Source of the DNA: Candidatus Shapirobacteria bacterium
GTDB taxonomy: Bacteria > Patescibacteriota > Microgenomatia > UBA12405
Direction of reading: 5' to 3'
Length of the DNA: 8,954 nt
Assembly (NCBI GenBank): GCA_018500045.2
Contig: JAHBAQ020000018.1
Coordinates: forward strand, 1 to 8,954
The notes below the pieces were generated by a model. That model made no database searches. It saw only the letters and a list, made by a program, of their open reading frames with translations, and was not told the origin of the DNA. The stretch's first letter is position 1. Every line of letters begins with the position of its first letter. Position numbers and translations under genes: made by a program. This document shows, piece after piece, positions 1 to 7,572 of the stretch.

Positions 1-1
1 T

Positions 2-157
2 AATCCTACCTTAACTCAAACACCAACAATTAGACCAACAGGAACACCAATACCAACCATTAACCCAACATTAACACCGACAATTAAACCGACTATAACA
101 GTGGTGCCAACGGTTAGACCAACAACTGTACCGACATTAACACCGACACCAACTCAA
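2..157 (+). repeat. Degenerate Pro/Thr-coding low-complexity repeat
   Basis: Bases 2-157 consist of degenerate short units (ACACCAAC, ACCAACA, ACACCGAC) interspersed with ATTA-containing spacers. They encode the Pro/Thr stalk of the metallophosphoesterase. The repetitiveness probably explains why the assembly stops at this end. Confidence 0.8.
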
Positions 158-835
158 GGTCAGGCAAAAACCGGATTAAAGTTTGCGGTAATGGCAGATA
201 TACATAATAATACTGGTGGTTTAAAAAAGATGATGAAGAAAGCTAAAAGCGATGGAATGGAGATTGTGGTTTTGGCGGGTGATTTAACCGAAGATGGTAA
301 AAGAAGTGAATTGACAGCAATTAAAAAAGTATTGGATGGTTCAGGTATGAGATATGAGGCGACAGAAGGGAACCATGATATGAGGCAAAGTTTGTTTGAT
401 AATATTTTTGGAAAAAGTTTTCAATCGATTAGGTTTGATGGAATTAAACTAATTTTGATTGATAATAGTGATTACAGAGGATTGGATAAAGGAGTGCTTA
501 GTGGTAAAGGTCAGAAAGCTTGGATAGAGAAAGAGGTGGCGGAATGTAAAACGATAATTTGTGTAGGAATAATGCATATGCCGCTTAATCATCCGACATC
601 TGATCATTTGATGGGTGAAGCAAATGGAAATACGGCTAAAGAGGCAGTTTGGTTGAGAAAATTGTTAGTTTCTAGTGGAGTTAAGGAAATTGAGACTGGT
701 CATATTCATCATTTTAAGACTTATACTATTAATGGTCTTAAAACTAATCAGGTTGGATCTGGTTCAAGTTCGGATTTTTCGGAGTTTACAATTGATAGTT
801 CTGGAAAAATTACCAGAAAACAAATAACGTTATAG
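2..835 (+). CDS. Exported calcineurin-like metallophosphoesterase with Pro/Thr-rich stalk, 5' partial
   Basis: The frame is open from base 2, so the gene starts outside the window; a GTG at 101 is only an internal codon. About the first 50 visible residues are a Pro/Thr repeat (units like TPTIRPT and TPTIKPT), an extended linker typical of surface proteins. A calcineurin-like phosphoesterase domain follows, with all metal-binding motifs: DIH (Asp codon 197-199), GDLTEDG (about 278-298), GNHD (about 368-379), a lone His in IMHMP (about 572-586) and GHIHH (about 698-712). These residues normally hold two metal ions that hydrolyse phosphoesters. The substrate cannot be read from the sequence. 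The stalk implies that the domain lies outside the membrane, tethered by an upstream signal peptide, anchor or second domain that is missing here. The next gene starts 36 bases downstream. Family call is secure; substrate and full architecture are unknown. Confidence 0.9.
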   Translation, partial: NPTLTQTPTIRPTGTPIPTINPTLTPTIKPTITVVPTVRPTTVPTLTPTPTQGQAKTGLKFAVMADIHNNTGGLKKMMKKAKSDGMEIVVLAGDLTEDGKRSELTAIKKVLDGSGMRYEATEGNHDMRQSLFDNIFGKSFQSIRFDGIKLILIDNSDYRGLDKGVLSGKGQKAWIEKEVAECKTIICVGIMHMPLNHPTSDHLMGEANGNTAKEAVWLRKLLVSSGVKEIETGHIHHFKTYTINGLKTNQVGSGSSSDFSEFTIDSSGKITRKQITL

Positions 836-871
836 TTTTGGTATTACCGGATAGTGTAAAATGAATCTCAT

Positions 872-1543
872 ATGGTAAAGACAATTTTGGGTTTTATTTT
901 ACATGTAGATAAAAACTTACTGATATTGACGACAGAATATGGGGCTTGGATTTATGGGATATTGTTTGTGGTAATTTTTGTAGAAACCGGGTTAGTAGTA
1001 ATGCCTTTTTTACCGGGTGATTCGTTGTTGTTTGCAGCTGGAGCTTTGGCGTCAATGGGATCGTTGAATATATTTTATTTATGGTTGTTGACAGGGATGG
1101 CGGCGGTTTTGGGTGATACAGCTAATTATGAGATTGGAAGGTTAATAGGAAAAAAAGCTTTTGAACCGGAGAGAGAAATTAAAATATTTGGTTTAAAAGT
1201 TAAATTAGCAAAGATTTTTAAGCCAGAATATTTAAAGAAAACCGAAGCTTTTTATGATAAATACGGTGGTAAGGCAATAATTTTGGCTAGGTTTGTACCA
1301 ATAGTGAGAACATTTGCACCATTTGTGGCAGGGGTGGGGAGTATGAGTTATAAAAAATTTATTTCTTATAATTTTGTCGGTGGATGGTTGTGGGTGAGTT
1401 TATTTTTAATGGCTGGGTATTTATTTAGTAATATTCCCTTTGTTAAGGAAAATTTTGAATTGGTGGCAATAGGAATAGTATTGGTTTCAGTAGTGCCAAT
1501 AATAGTGGAAATAATTAAGTCAAAAGTGAAGAAAAGTAAGTAG
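872..1543 (+). CDS. DedA/VTT family membrane protein
   Basis: This 223-residue integral membrane protein is of normal DedA length. Hydrophobic segments lie near residues 25-60, 66-84, 135-155, 165-188 and 195-215. Family signatures are visible: E38-T-G before a re-entrant segment, PFLPGDSLL (46-53, D50), GDTANYEIGR (81-90), and the block from F127 to G154 containing YGG, R140-F-x-P and R146. By position E38, D50, R140 and R146 match the acidic and basic pairs known to be essential in E. coli YqjA/YghB. DedA proteins are linked to proton-dependent transport, undecaprenyl-phosphate or phospholipid translocation and envelope homeostasis; the substrate here cannot be told. ATG 872 is the first good start. 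There is no Shine-Dalgarno, and a -10-like TAAAAT at 857-862 would give an almost leaderless mRNA. It lies 36 bases after the phosphoesterase gene and may share its transcript. Confidence 0.92.
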   Translation: MVKTILGFILHVDKNLLILTTEYGAWIYGILFVVIFVETGLVVMPFLPGDSLLFAAGALASMGSLNIFYLWLLTGMAAVLGDTANYEIGRLIGKKAFEPEREIKIFGLKVKLAKIFKPEYLKKTEAFYDKYGGKAIILARFVPIVRTFAPFVAGVGSMSYKKFISYNFVGGWLWVSLFLMAGYLFSNIPFVKENFELVAIGIVLVSVVPIIVEIIKSKVKKSK

Positions 1544-1553
1544 AGTTTGGTTG

Positions 1554-1582
1554 TTGACGATTAAAATAGTTTTAGGTACAAT
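1554..1582 (+). promoter_or_regulatory. Strong sigma70-type promoter of the tRNA-Ala/23S/5S unit
   Basis: TTGACG (1554-1559), a 17-base spacer and TACAAT (1577-1582) lie directly after the DedA stop. Transcription would start near 1589. No comparable promoter is visible between here and the 23S gene, so this is the likely rRNA promoter, although an intrinsic terminator intervenes at 1684-1713. Confidence 0.75.
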
Positions 1583-1588
1583 AAACCC

Positions 1589-1713
1589 ACTTGATAATGC
1601 TAAGGATTAATTTCAATCAATTTAAACAAACTTTAGGGAGGTGTGTCGAGCGAGAATAAGTTATAAATTGATGGAAAATTGTGCCGAAAGCGAATCAAGC
1701 TTTCGGTTTTTTT
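1589..1713 (+). ncRNA. Structured leader RNA, candidate attenuator or small RNA
   Basis: This is the roughly 125-base RNA expected between the promoter and the intrinsic terminator. Bases 1610-1622 can pair with 1666-1678 in a 13-position stem with one A-G mismatch. Inside it, AACTT (about 1628) can pair with AAGTT (about 1660), which closes a purine-rich loop containing AGGGAGGTGTG. The terminator hairpin follows. I see no convincing leader peptide and recognise no known riboswitch or T-box core. It could be an rRNA leader under attenuation, or a separate small RNA whose terminator leaks into tRNA-Ala. The structure is visible; the function is inference. Confidence 0.45.
1684..1713 (+). terminator. 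Intrinsic terminator upstream of tRNA-Ala
   Basis: Perfect 8-bp stem CCGAAAGC/GCTTTCGG (1684-1691 and 1699-1706) with a 7-base loop, followed directly by seven T (1707-1713). The 3' arm can alternatively pair with CCGAAGC at 1717-1723, with one bulge, across the T tract. That would be an antiterminator-type fold. Confidence 0.85.
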
Positions 1714-1721
1714 ATGCCGAA

Positions 1722-1736
1722 GCACTTTTTAAAAAA
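1722..1736 (+). promoter_or_regulatory. boxA-like antitermination sequence
   Basis: GCACTTTTTAAAAAA, just before tRNA-Ala, resembles the rRNA boxA element (consensus close to TGCTCTTTGAAAA), which is bound by NusB/S10. It differs at one base of the core and in the length of the T/A run, and it lies after the terminator. A low-complexity coincidence is possible. Confidence 0.25.
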
Positions 1737-1739
1737 TGA

Positions 1740-1813
1740 GGGCCTGTGGCTTAGTTGGTTATAGCGCCTCATTTGCAATGAGGAGGTCGGGAGTTCGACT
1801 CTCCCCAGGTCCA
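1740..1813 (+). tRNA. tRNA-Ala(UGC)
   Basis: A full cloverleaf folds in 74 bases: acceptor GGGCCTG/CAGGTCC, D arm GCTTAGTTGGTTATAGC, anticodon stem CCTCA/TGAGG with loop TTTGCAA (anticodon TGC), variable loop AGGTC and T arm GGGAG/CTCCC with loop TTCGACT. The third acceptor pair is G3-U70, the identity element of alanyl-tRNA synthetase, and the discriminator is A. CCA is not encoded, so a CCA-adding enzyme must finish it. tRNA-Ala is the usual occupant of a 16S-23S spacer, but no 16S precedes it here. Confidence 0.97.
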
Positions 1814-1828
1814 CAAGTATTTAGAAAT

Positions 1829-1853
1829 GAGAAAATAAAATTTTTATTTTCTC
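1829..1853 (+). repeat. 12-bp AT-rich inverted repeat in the tRNA-23S spacer
   Basis: GAGAAAATAAAA and its exact reverse complement are separated by one T, giving a long hairpin. It is flanked by direct copies of AAGTATTT at 1815-1822 and 1859-1866. It has no T tract beyond the stem. It may be an RNA-processing hairpin separating tRNA from pre-23S, or a tiny insertion. Confidence 0.6.
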
Positions 1854-1920
1854 TAACTAAGTATTTGAACATTAACAATTTATCGAATCGAAGTAATTTA
1901 TATTTTCAATTTCGTCAAAT

Positions 1921-1943
1921 CTTGGCAACTAAATTGAGTTGCC
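1921..1943 (+). other. 5' arm of pre-23S processing stem
   Basis: CTAAATTGAGTTGCC (1929-1943) is the exact reverse complement of 4970-4984. After a 2x2 internal loop the pairing continues with CTTGGC (1921-1926) against GCCAAG (4987-4992). This is the RNase III-type stem that brackets 23S rRNA. The same arm can also fold on itself (GGCAACT/AGTTGCC, 1924-1943). Confidence 0.85.
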
Positions 1944-1945
1944 AG

Positions 1946-4923
<2,978 letters not shown>

Positions 4924-4931
4924 ATTTGGCT

Positions 4932-4966
4932 TTCAGCCCCAATCAAATTTGGGTTTGGAAGCTGAA
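4932..4966 (+). other. Hairpin in the pre-23S 3' trailer
   Basis: TTCAGC (4932-4937) pairs with GCTGAA (4961-4966), and CCCAA (4938-4942) with TTGGG (4949-4953). This side hairpin lies between the 23S 3' end and the outer processing stem. Confidence 0.6.
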
Positions 4967-4969
4967 TGG

Positions 4970-4992
4970 GGCAACTCAATTTAGAGGCCAAG
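4970..4992 (+). other. 3' arm of pre-23S processing stem
   Basis: This arm pairs with 1921-1943: GGCAACTCAATTTAG (4970-4984) in 15 uninterrupted pairs, then GCCAAG (4987-4992). Confidence 0.85.
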
Positions 4993-5038
4993 AGAAGATA
5001 AAATAGGAAATAAGAATTACTTTAAGTTTGGTTTTTGA

Positions 5039-5158
5039 ATTCTGGTCATTGGAGCGAGGTGGAACCACCTTTTCCCATTTCGAACAGAGAAGTGAAACGC
5101 CTTAGCGCTGACAATAGTCTCCACGCAAGTGGTCTTGAAGATAGGTCATGGCCAGAAT
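5039..5158 (+). rRNA. rrf: 5S ribosomal RNA
   Basis: About 120 bases with the 5S core: GGAGCGAGGTGGAACCACCT, CCCATTTCGAACAGAGAAGTG and AAACGCC-TTAGCGC. Helix I is formed by ATTCTGG and CCAGAAT. The pairing extends outward without interruption, 5027-5045 with 5152-5170 (19 pairs, one G-U), which makes a pre-5S processing stem. Mature ends are estimated from helix I. The spacer from 23S is about 115 bases and contains no tRNA. Confidence 0.95.
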
Positions 5159-5194
5159 TCAGAAACCAAAAATTAGTACAAACCCTTCCTAAAT

Positions 5195-5214
5195 CCTACC
5201 CTTGACAGGGCAGG
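5195..5214 (+). other. Hairpin downstream of 5S rRNA
   Basis: CCTACCC and GGGCAGG form a stem with one A-C mismatch around the loop TTGACA. It is not followed by a T tract, so it is a poor terminator on its own and may be a 3' processing or stability element. Its loop coincides with the -35-like hexamer of the weak promoter call that follows. Confidence 0.4.
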
Positions 5215-5228
5215 ACTTAATTTATAAA
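5202..5228 (+). promoter_or_regulatory. Possible rpsA promoter
   Basis: A consensus TTGACA (5202-5207) precedes TATAAA (5223-5228) with a spacer of only 15 bases, shorter than the preferred 17. If active it would start transcription near 5235, ahead of the terminator at 5302-5326. Confidence 0.35.
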
Positions 5229-5241
5229 GGGACTTATAAAT
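5220..5241 (+). repeat. 8-6-8 dyad (ATTTATAA-N6-TTATAAAT)
   Basis: A perfect inverted repeat that overlaps the candidate -10 of the rpsA promoter. It could be an operator or a weak hairpin. A second AT palindrome, TAAAATTAATTTTA, lies at 5255-5268. In such AT-rich sequence, chance is a real alternative. Confidence 0.35.
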
Positions 5242-5301
5242 CGGTTCGATAAATTAAAATTAATTTTATTAATAATTTATTTAGGGTAAACAATCCCGTT
5301 T

Positions 5302-5326
5302 AATCCCCAAGTAATGGGGATTTTTT
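5302..5326 (+). terminator. Intrinsic terminator between 5S rRNA and rpsA
   Basis: Stem AATCCCC/GGGGATT (5302-5308, 5316-5322) with a 7-base loop and six T (5321-5326). It ends the rRNA unit only 5 bases before the rpsA start codon. A competing hairpin, GGGTAAAC (5284-5291) with GTTTA-AT-CCC (5298-5307), would use up its 5' arm. Confidence 0.85.
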
Positions 5327-5331
5327 GTATT

Positions 5332-6450
5332 ATGGCAAAGAAAGTTAAAAAAGAAAAGAAAAATGTTGGTCAGATTTTGACCATGGAAGATTTATTAAAA
5401 TCTGAGGGTGTAGAAAAACTAGGTTTTAAGAAAGGTCAAGAAGTTAAGGGAAAGATTTCGACAATTAAAAACAAAGCTATTTATATTGATATCGGTGGTA
5501 AAACTGATGCAGTAGTTTTAGGGAAAGAATTTGAATTTGTTAAGGATTATATTAATGATCTTAAAATTGGTGATGAAATTGAAGTTCAAGTTAAATCACC
5601 AGAAAATGATAAAGGGCAAATTTTAGTTTCAATTCGGGGAGCAGCTAGTGGTTATGGTTGGAACTATTTTAAAGAAAAAGAAAAGAGTGGTGGAGAAGTA
5701 ACGGTATTTGCCAAGGAATTAAACAGGGGTGGAGCAGTAGTTATTGCACCATTTGGTTTCTTCGGTTTTATCCCTGGTTCTCAAATTGGAACCAAATTTG
5801 ATGGAGATCCTGAAAAAATGATTGGTAAGAAAGTTAAGGCTAAGGTTTTGGAAGTTGACCAGGCTAAAAATAGATTGGTATTTAGTGAAAGATTAGTTTC
5901 TGAACCGGATAAAGTGGGTGAAGAAGTGGGAGCAATTGAAAATTTGAAATTGGGTGATGTATTTGAAGCTGATGTAGTTAGAGTGGAACCTTTTGGCATT
6001 TTTGTAAGAGTCAATTGTGATAAAGAAGGAACGGCTCTTAATTTGGAAGGTTTGGTTCATATTTCTGAGGTTTCTTGGGAAAAAGTGTCAGAATTATCAC
6101 AAATGTTTAAAGCTAAAGACAAGATCAAGATTAAATTGATCAGTAAGGATGATGGGAGATTACAATTCTCAGTTAAAAGATTGAGTAATGATCCATGGGA
6201 AAAGATTGAGGATAAGTTCCCTAAGGATAAAGAAACTGAAGGTGAAGTGGTCAGAATTGCTAACTTTGGAGCTTTGGTAAAATTGGAAACTGGAGTTGAA
6301 GGTTTGATTCATATTTCCAAACTTAATGGTGGAGTTAGTCTTAAAGAAGGCGATAAGGTTCAGGTTTACATTGAAAGTATTGATGTGGCCAAGAGAAAAA
6401 TTTCTTTGGGTATAGTAGAAACTAACAAGAAGAATGTGATATATAAATAG
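5332..6450 (+). CDS. rpsA: 30S ribosomal protein S1 (four S1 domains)
   Basis: The 372-residue protein has a short Lys-rich N-terminus and four OB-fold S1 RNA-binding domains near residues 35-105, 120-195, 208-290 and 300-365. Domains 3 and 4 carry the best signatures (VRVEPFGIFVRV...GLVHISEVSW; VVRIANFGALVKL...GLIHISKL). Domains 1 and 2 are more divergent, as expected of ribosome-docking domains. S1 binds the 30S subunit and melts or captures mRNA, which matters for leaders without Shine-Dalgarno like those in this window. Four domains is shorter than the six of E. coli. I chose ATG 5332 (MAKKVKK); an in-frame ATG at 5314 lies inside the terminator loop and would add six hydrophobic residues. 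No Shine-Dalgarno is present. Other S1-repeat proteins are possible, but the context and domain number favour S1. Confidence 0.87.
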   Translation: MAKKVKKEKKNVGQILTMEDLLKSEGVEKLGFKKGQEVKGKISTIKNKAIYIDIGGKTDAVVLGKEFEFVKDYINDLKIGDEIEVQVKSPENDKGQILVSIRGAASGYGWNYFKEKEKSGGEVTVFAKELNRGGAVVIAPFGFFGFIPGSQIGTKFDGDPEKMIGKKVKAKVLEVDQAKNRLVFSERLVSEPDKVGEEVGAIENLKLGDVFEADVVRVEPFGIFVRVNCDKEGTALNLEGLVHISEVSWEKVSELSQMFKAKDKIKIKLISKDDGRLQFSVKRLSNDPWEKIEDKFPKDKETEGEVVRIANFGALVKLETGVEGLIHISKLNGGVSLKEGDKVQVYIESIDVAKRKISLGIVETNKKNVIYK

Positions 6451-6499
6451 AAAAAACCCTCTTGTCCCGATAGATCGGGACATCCTCCCTCAAAGAGGG
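6451..6499 (-). terminator. Nested palindrome reading as a minus-strand terminator
   Basis: Outer arms CCCTCTT (6457-6463) and AAGAGGG (6493-6499) enclose a perfect 8-bp hairpin TGTCCCGA/TCGGGACA (6463-6470, 6475-6482; T6463 is shared, so the last outer pair competes) and an alternative small hairpin CCCTC/GAGGG (6487-6499). Read on the minus strand the outer stem is followed by six T (complement of 6451-6456), the terminator format. No minus-strand gene is present to its right in this window, so it may be a dispersed palindromic element. Confidence 0.55.
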
Positions 6500-6517
6500 C
6501 GGAAGTCTTAGTAAAAT

Positions 6518-6543
6518 AAATCCCCCTTAATTGGGGGATTTTT
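6518..6543 (+). terminator. Intrinsic terminator after rpsA
   Basis: AAATCCCCC (6518-6526) pairs with GGGGGATTT (6533-6541) around a 6-base loop, with the T run continuing to 6543. The minus strand also shows a T-rich tail, so it may work in both directions. Confidence 0.85.
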
Positions 6544-6559
6544 GGTGGAGTGGTATATT
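6531..6559 (+). promoter_or_regulatory. Extended -10 promoter for the 6585 gene
   Basis: TGG-TATATT (6551-6559) is an extended -10. A TTGGGG at 6531-6536, inside the terminator stem, sits 17 bases upstream as a weak -35. The expected start near 6566 leaves a leader of about 20 bases with no Shine-Dalgarno. Confidence 0.5.
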
Positions 6560-6584
6560 TAATTAGTTAGAAATTGAAAATAAA

Positions 6585-7067
6585 ATGAAGAAAAAATCTG
6601 CCCTGGTTTTTGGATTTGGTTTAATGGTTTTGTTATCTGTGGGTACAGGTATAGTTATTGGTCAGACATCGGGTGAATTGCCACGAGTGACAACTGCTTG
6701 TGAAAATAAAGCTGGACTAATCCAGGGATTTGACGATGGGTTTTCAATATTAAAAAAATGTTCAAAGGGATCGAGACAAGTAGTTTTGGGAGAGAAATCG
6801 ACAATGAATGGTGACGTATCTGTTGAGGGGAAGATTGCTTTTGTTGATCGTAACTATGTTTTACTTGATGATGGAACGGTTTGGAATTATGAATTTGGTG
6901 ATGGTGGAGATGTTGCCGGATGGTTTGAGGCTACTAATTTGAGGATTACTGACTTAAATGTGTCTGATATTGTAGATTGGAGTTCTTATAGTTTTGTGAC
7001 AAAACAGGGAAATCTTTTTATAAAACATAATAATGGATGGAGTGAGGTAGATACTTCTACTTTATAA
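6585..7067 (+). CDS. Small exported or membrane-anchored protein of unknown function
   Basis: The 160-residue protein begins MKKK followed by a hydrophobic stretch (about residues 5-26) ending at GQTSG. This looks like a Sec signal peptide or a single N-terminal anchor. Two cysteines, C39 and C59, sit in a pattern (ACENKAG...KKCSKGSRQVVLG) that resembles the short C-N-K-x-G...C-K-K-x-E repeat seen at the N-terminus of various bacterial surface proteins; this is a weak resemblance. The rest alternates beta-strand-like segments (YVLLDDGTVWNYE, SFVTKQGNLFIKHNNGW), faintly reminiscent of an RCC1-type propeller blade, but one copy is not enough to claim the fold. The gene is isolated between the rpsA terminator and the promoter at 7119, so it is probably monocistronic. 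Function unknown; coding status is supported by the signal-like start and its own promoter. Confidence 0.7.
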   Translation: MKKKSALVFGFGLMVLLSVGTGIVIGQTSGELPRVTTACENKAGLIQGFDDGFSILKKCSKGSRQVVLGEKSTMNGDVSVEGKIAFVDRNYVLLDDGTVWNYEFGDGGDVAGWFEATNLRITDLNVSDIVDWSSYSFVTKQGNLFIKHNNGWSEVDTSTL

Positions 7068-7093
7068 AACCAGTAAAGATAGGGATTATTTTG

Positions 7094-7113
7094 TTTGACT
7101 TAATTATTTGACT
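7094..7113 (+). repeat. Direct repeat TTTGACT x2, period 13
   Basis: Two copies of TTTGACT (7094-7100 and 7107-7113) lie just upstream of the promoter of the 7180 gene. They could be paired activator sites or chance. Confidence 0.3.
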
Positions 7114-7118
7114 CAGGA

Positions 7119-7149
7119 TTGAGGTTTTTGATTTTGGCGGTGTTATAAT
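7119..7149 (+). promoter_or_regulatory. Extended -10 promoter for the 7180 gene and radA
   Basis: TGT-TATAAT (7141-7149) is a perfect extended -10; TTGAGG (7119-7124) is a -35 with a long 19-base spacer. The start is expected near 7156, which gives a leader of about 24 bases to ATG 7180. It probably drives both the small gene and radA, since no other promoter or terminator separates them. Confidence 0.65.
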
Positions 7150-7179
7150 CGGTCAGGTTAGAAATTTGAAGAAAATAAT

Positions 7180-7566
7180 ATGGAAAGATTATTAACGAAA
7201 GGTGTTAATAGAATGATAGGATCTTTACCGGGTGATTTTATTCCAGGGTCTGATACTTTCGAGGCAACTAAAGTGGCTATTAGTATTTGTGGGGACAGAA
7301 TTTCTTCCCGAAGAATAAGTTCGGCTTGTGCTATTCAGGGTGATTTTTGCGGATCTCAACAAGCGTTAACTGATTTTGCGGAAAGAAGGAAACAAAAATT
7401 TGACGAAAGTGCAAAAAAAGGAATAAATTTTGTTGAATCTTTAACTTTTATTGATTCTTGGTTGGGACCTGGTTTGGGTGAATCTATTAGATGTTGTCTT
7501 TTGGATAAGAAAATTTTTGATCTTGAAAGAAGTAGAGTAGATATGCCAAATCTAAGAGAGATATAA
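7180..7566 (+). CDS. Hypothetical protein upstream of radA
   Basis: I do not recognise this 128-residue protein. It has no signal peptide and no clear membrane segment. It contains five cysteines (C37, C50, C57, C105, C106), a charged helix-like middle (AERRKQKFDESAKKG, about 67-81) and a Gly/Pro-rich turn (WLGPGLGES). The cysteines do not form an obvious zinc finger. It starts at ATG 7180, has a good extended -10 promoter, and ends at 7566 directly in front of radA, so the two are almost surely co-transcribed. This linkage hints at a DNA repair or housekeeping role but does not show one. It lies in the same AT-rich composition as its neighbours. Confidence 0.65.
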   Translation: MERLLTKGVNRMIGSLPGDFIPGSDTFEATKVAISICGDRISSRRISSACAIQGDFCGSQQALTDFAERRKQKFDESAKKGINFVESLTFIDSWLGPGLGESIRCCLLDKKIFDLERSRVDMPNLREI

Positions 7567-7572
7567 TTGGTA

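Noticed and set aside
1..160. CRISPR-like or tandem repeat array at the left end
   Set aside because: Units are short, degenerate and in frame as Pro/Thr codons; there are no constant repeats with unique spacers.
1589..1713. T-box leader or other known riboswitch
   Set aside because: The AGGGAGGTGTG loop only superficially resembles the T-box AGGGTGG sequence; no specifier loop or conserved antiterminator is visible.
5314..5331. Upstream in-frame ATG for rpsA
   Set aside because: It lies in the loop of the intrinsic terminator and would add a short hydrophobic tail; MAKK from 5332 is the typical start.
5781..6483. Minus-strand frames opposite rpsA
   Set aside because: Shadows of a strongly conserved S1-domain gene; no family resemblance, and one runs through the downstream palindrome.
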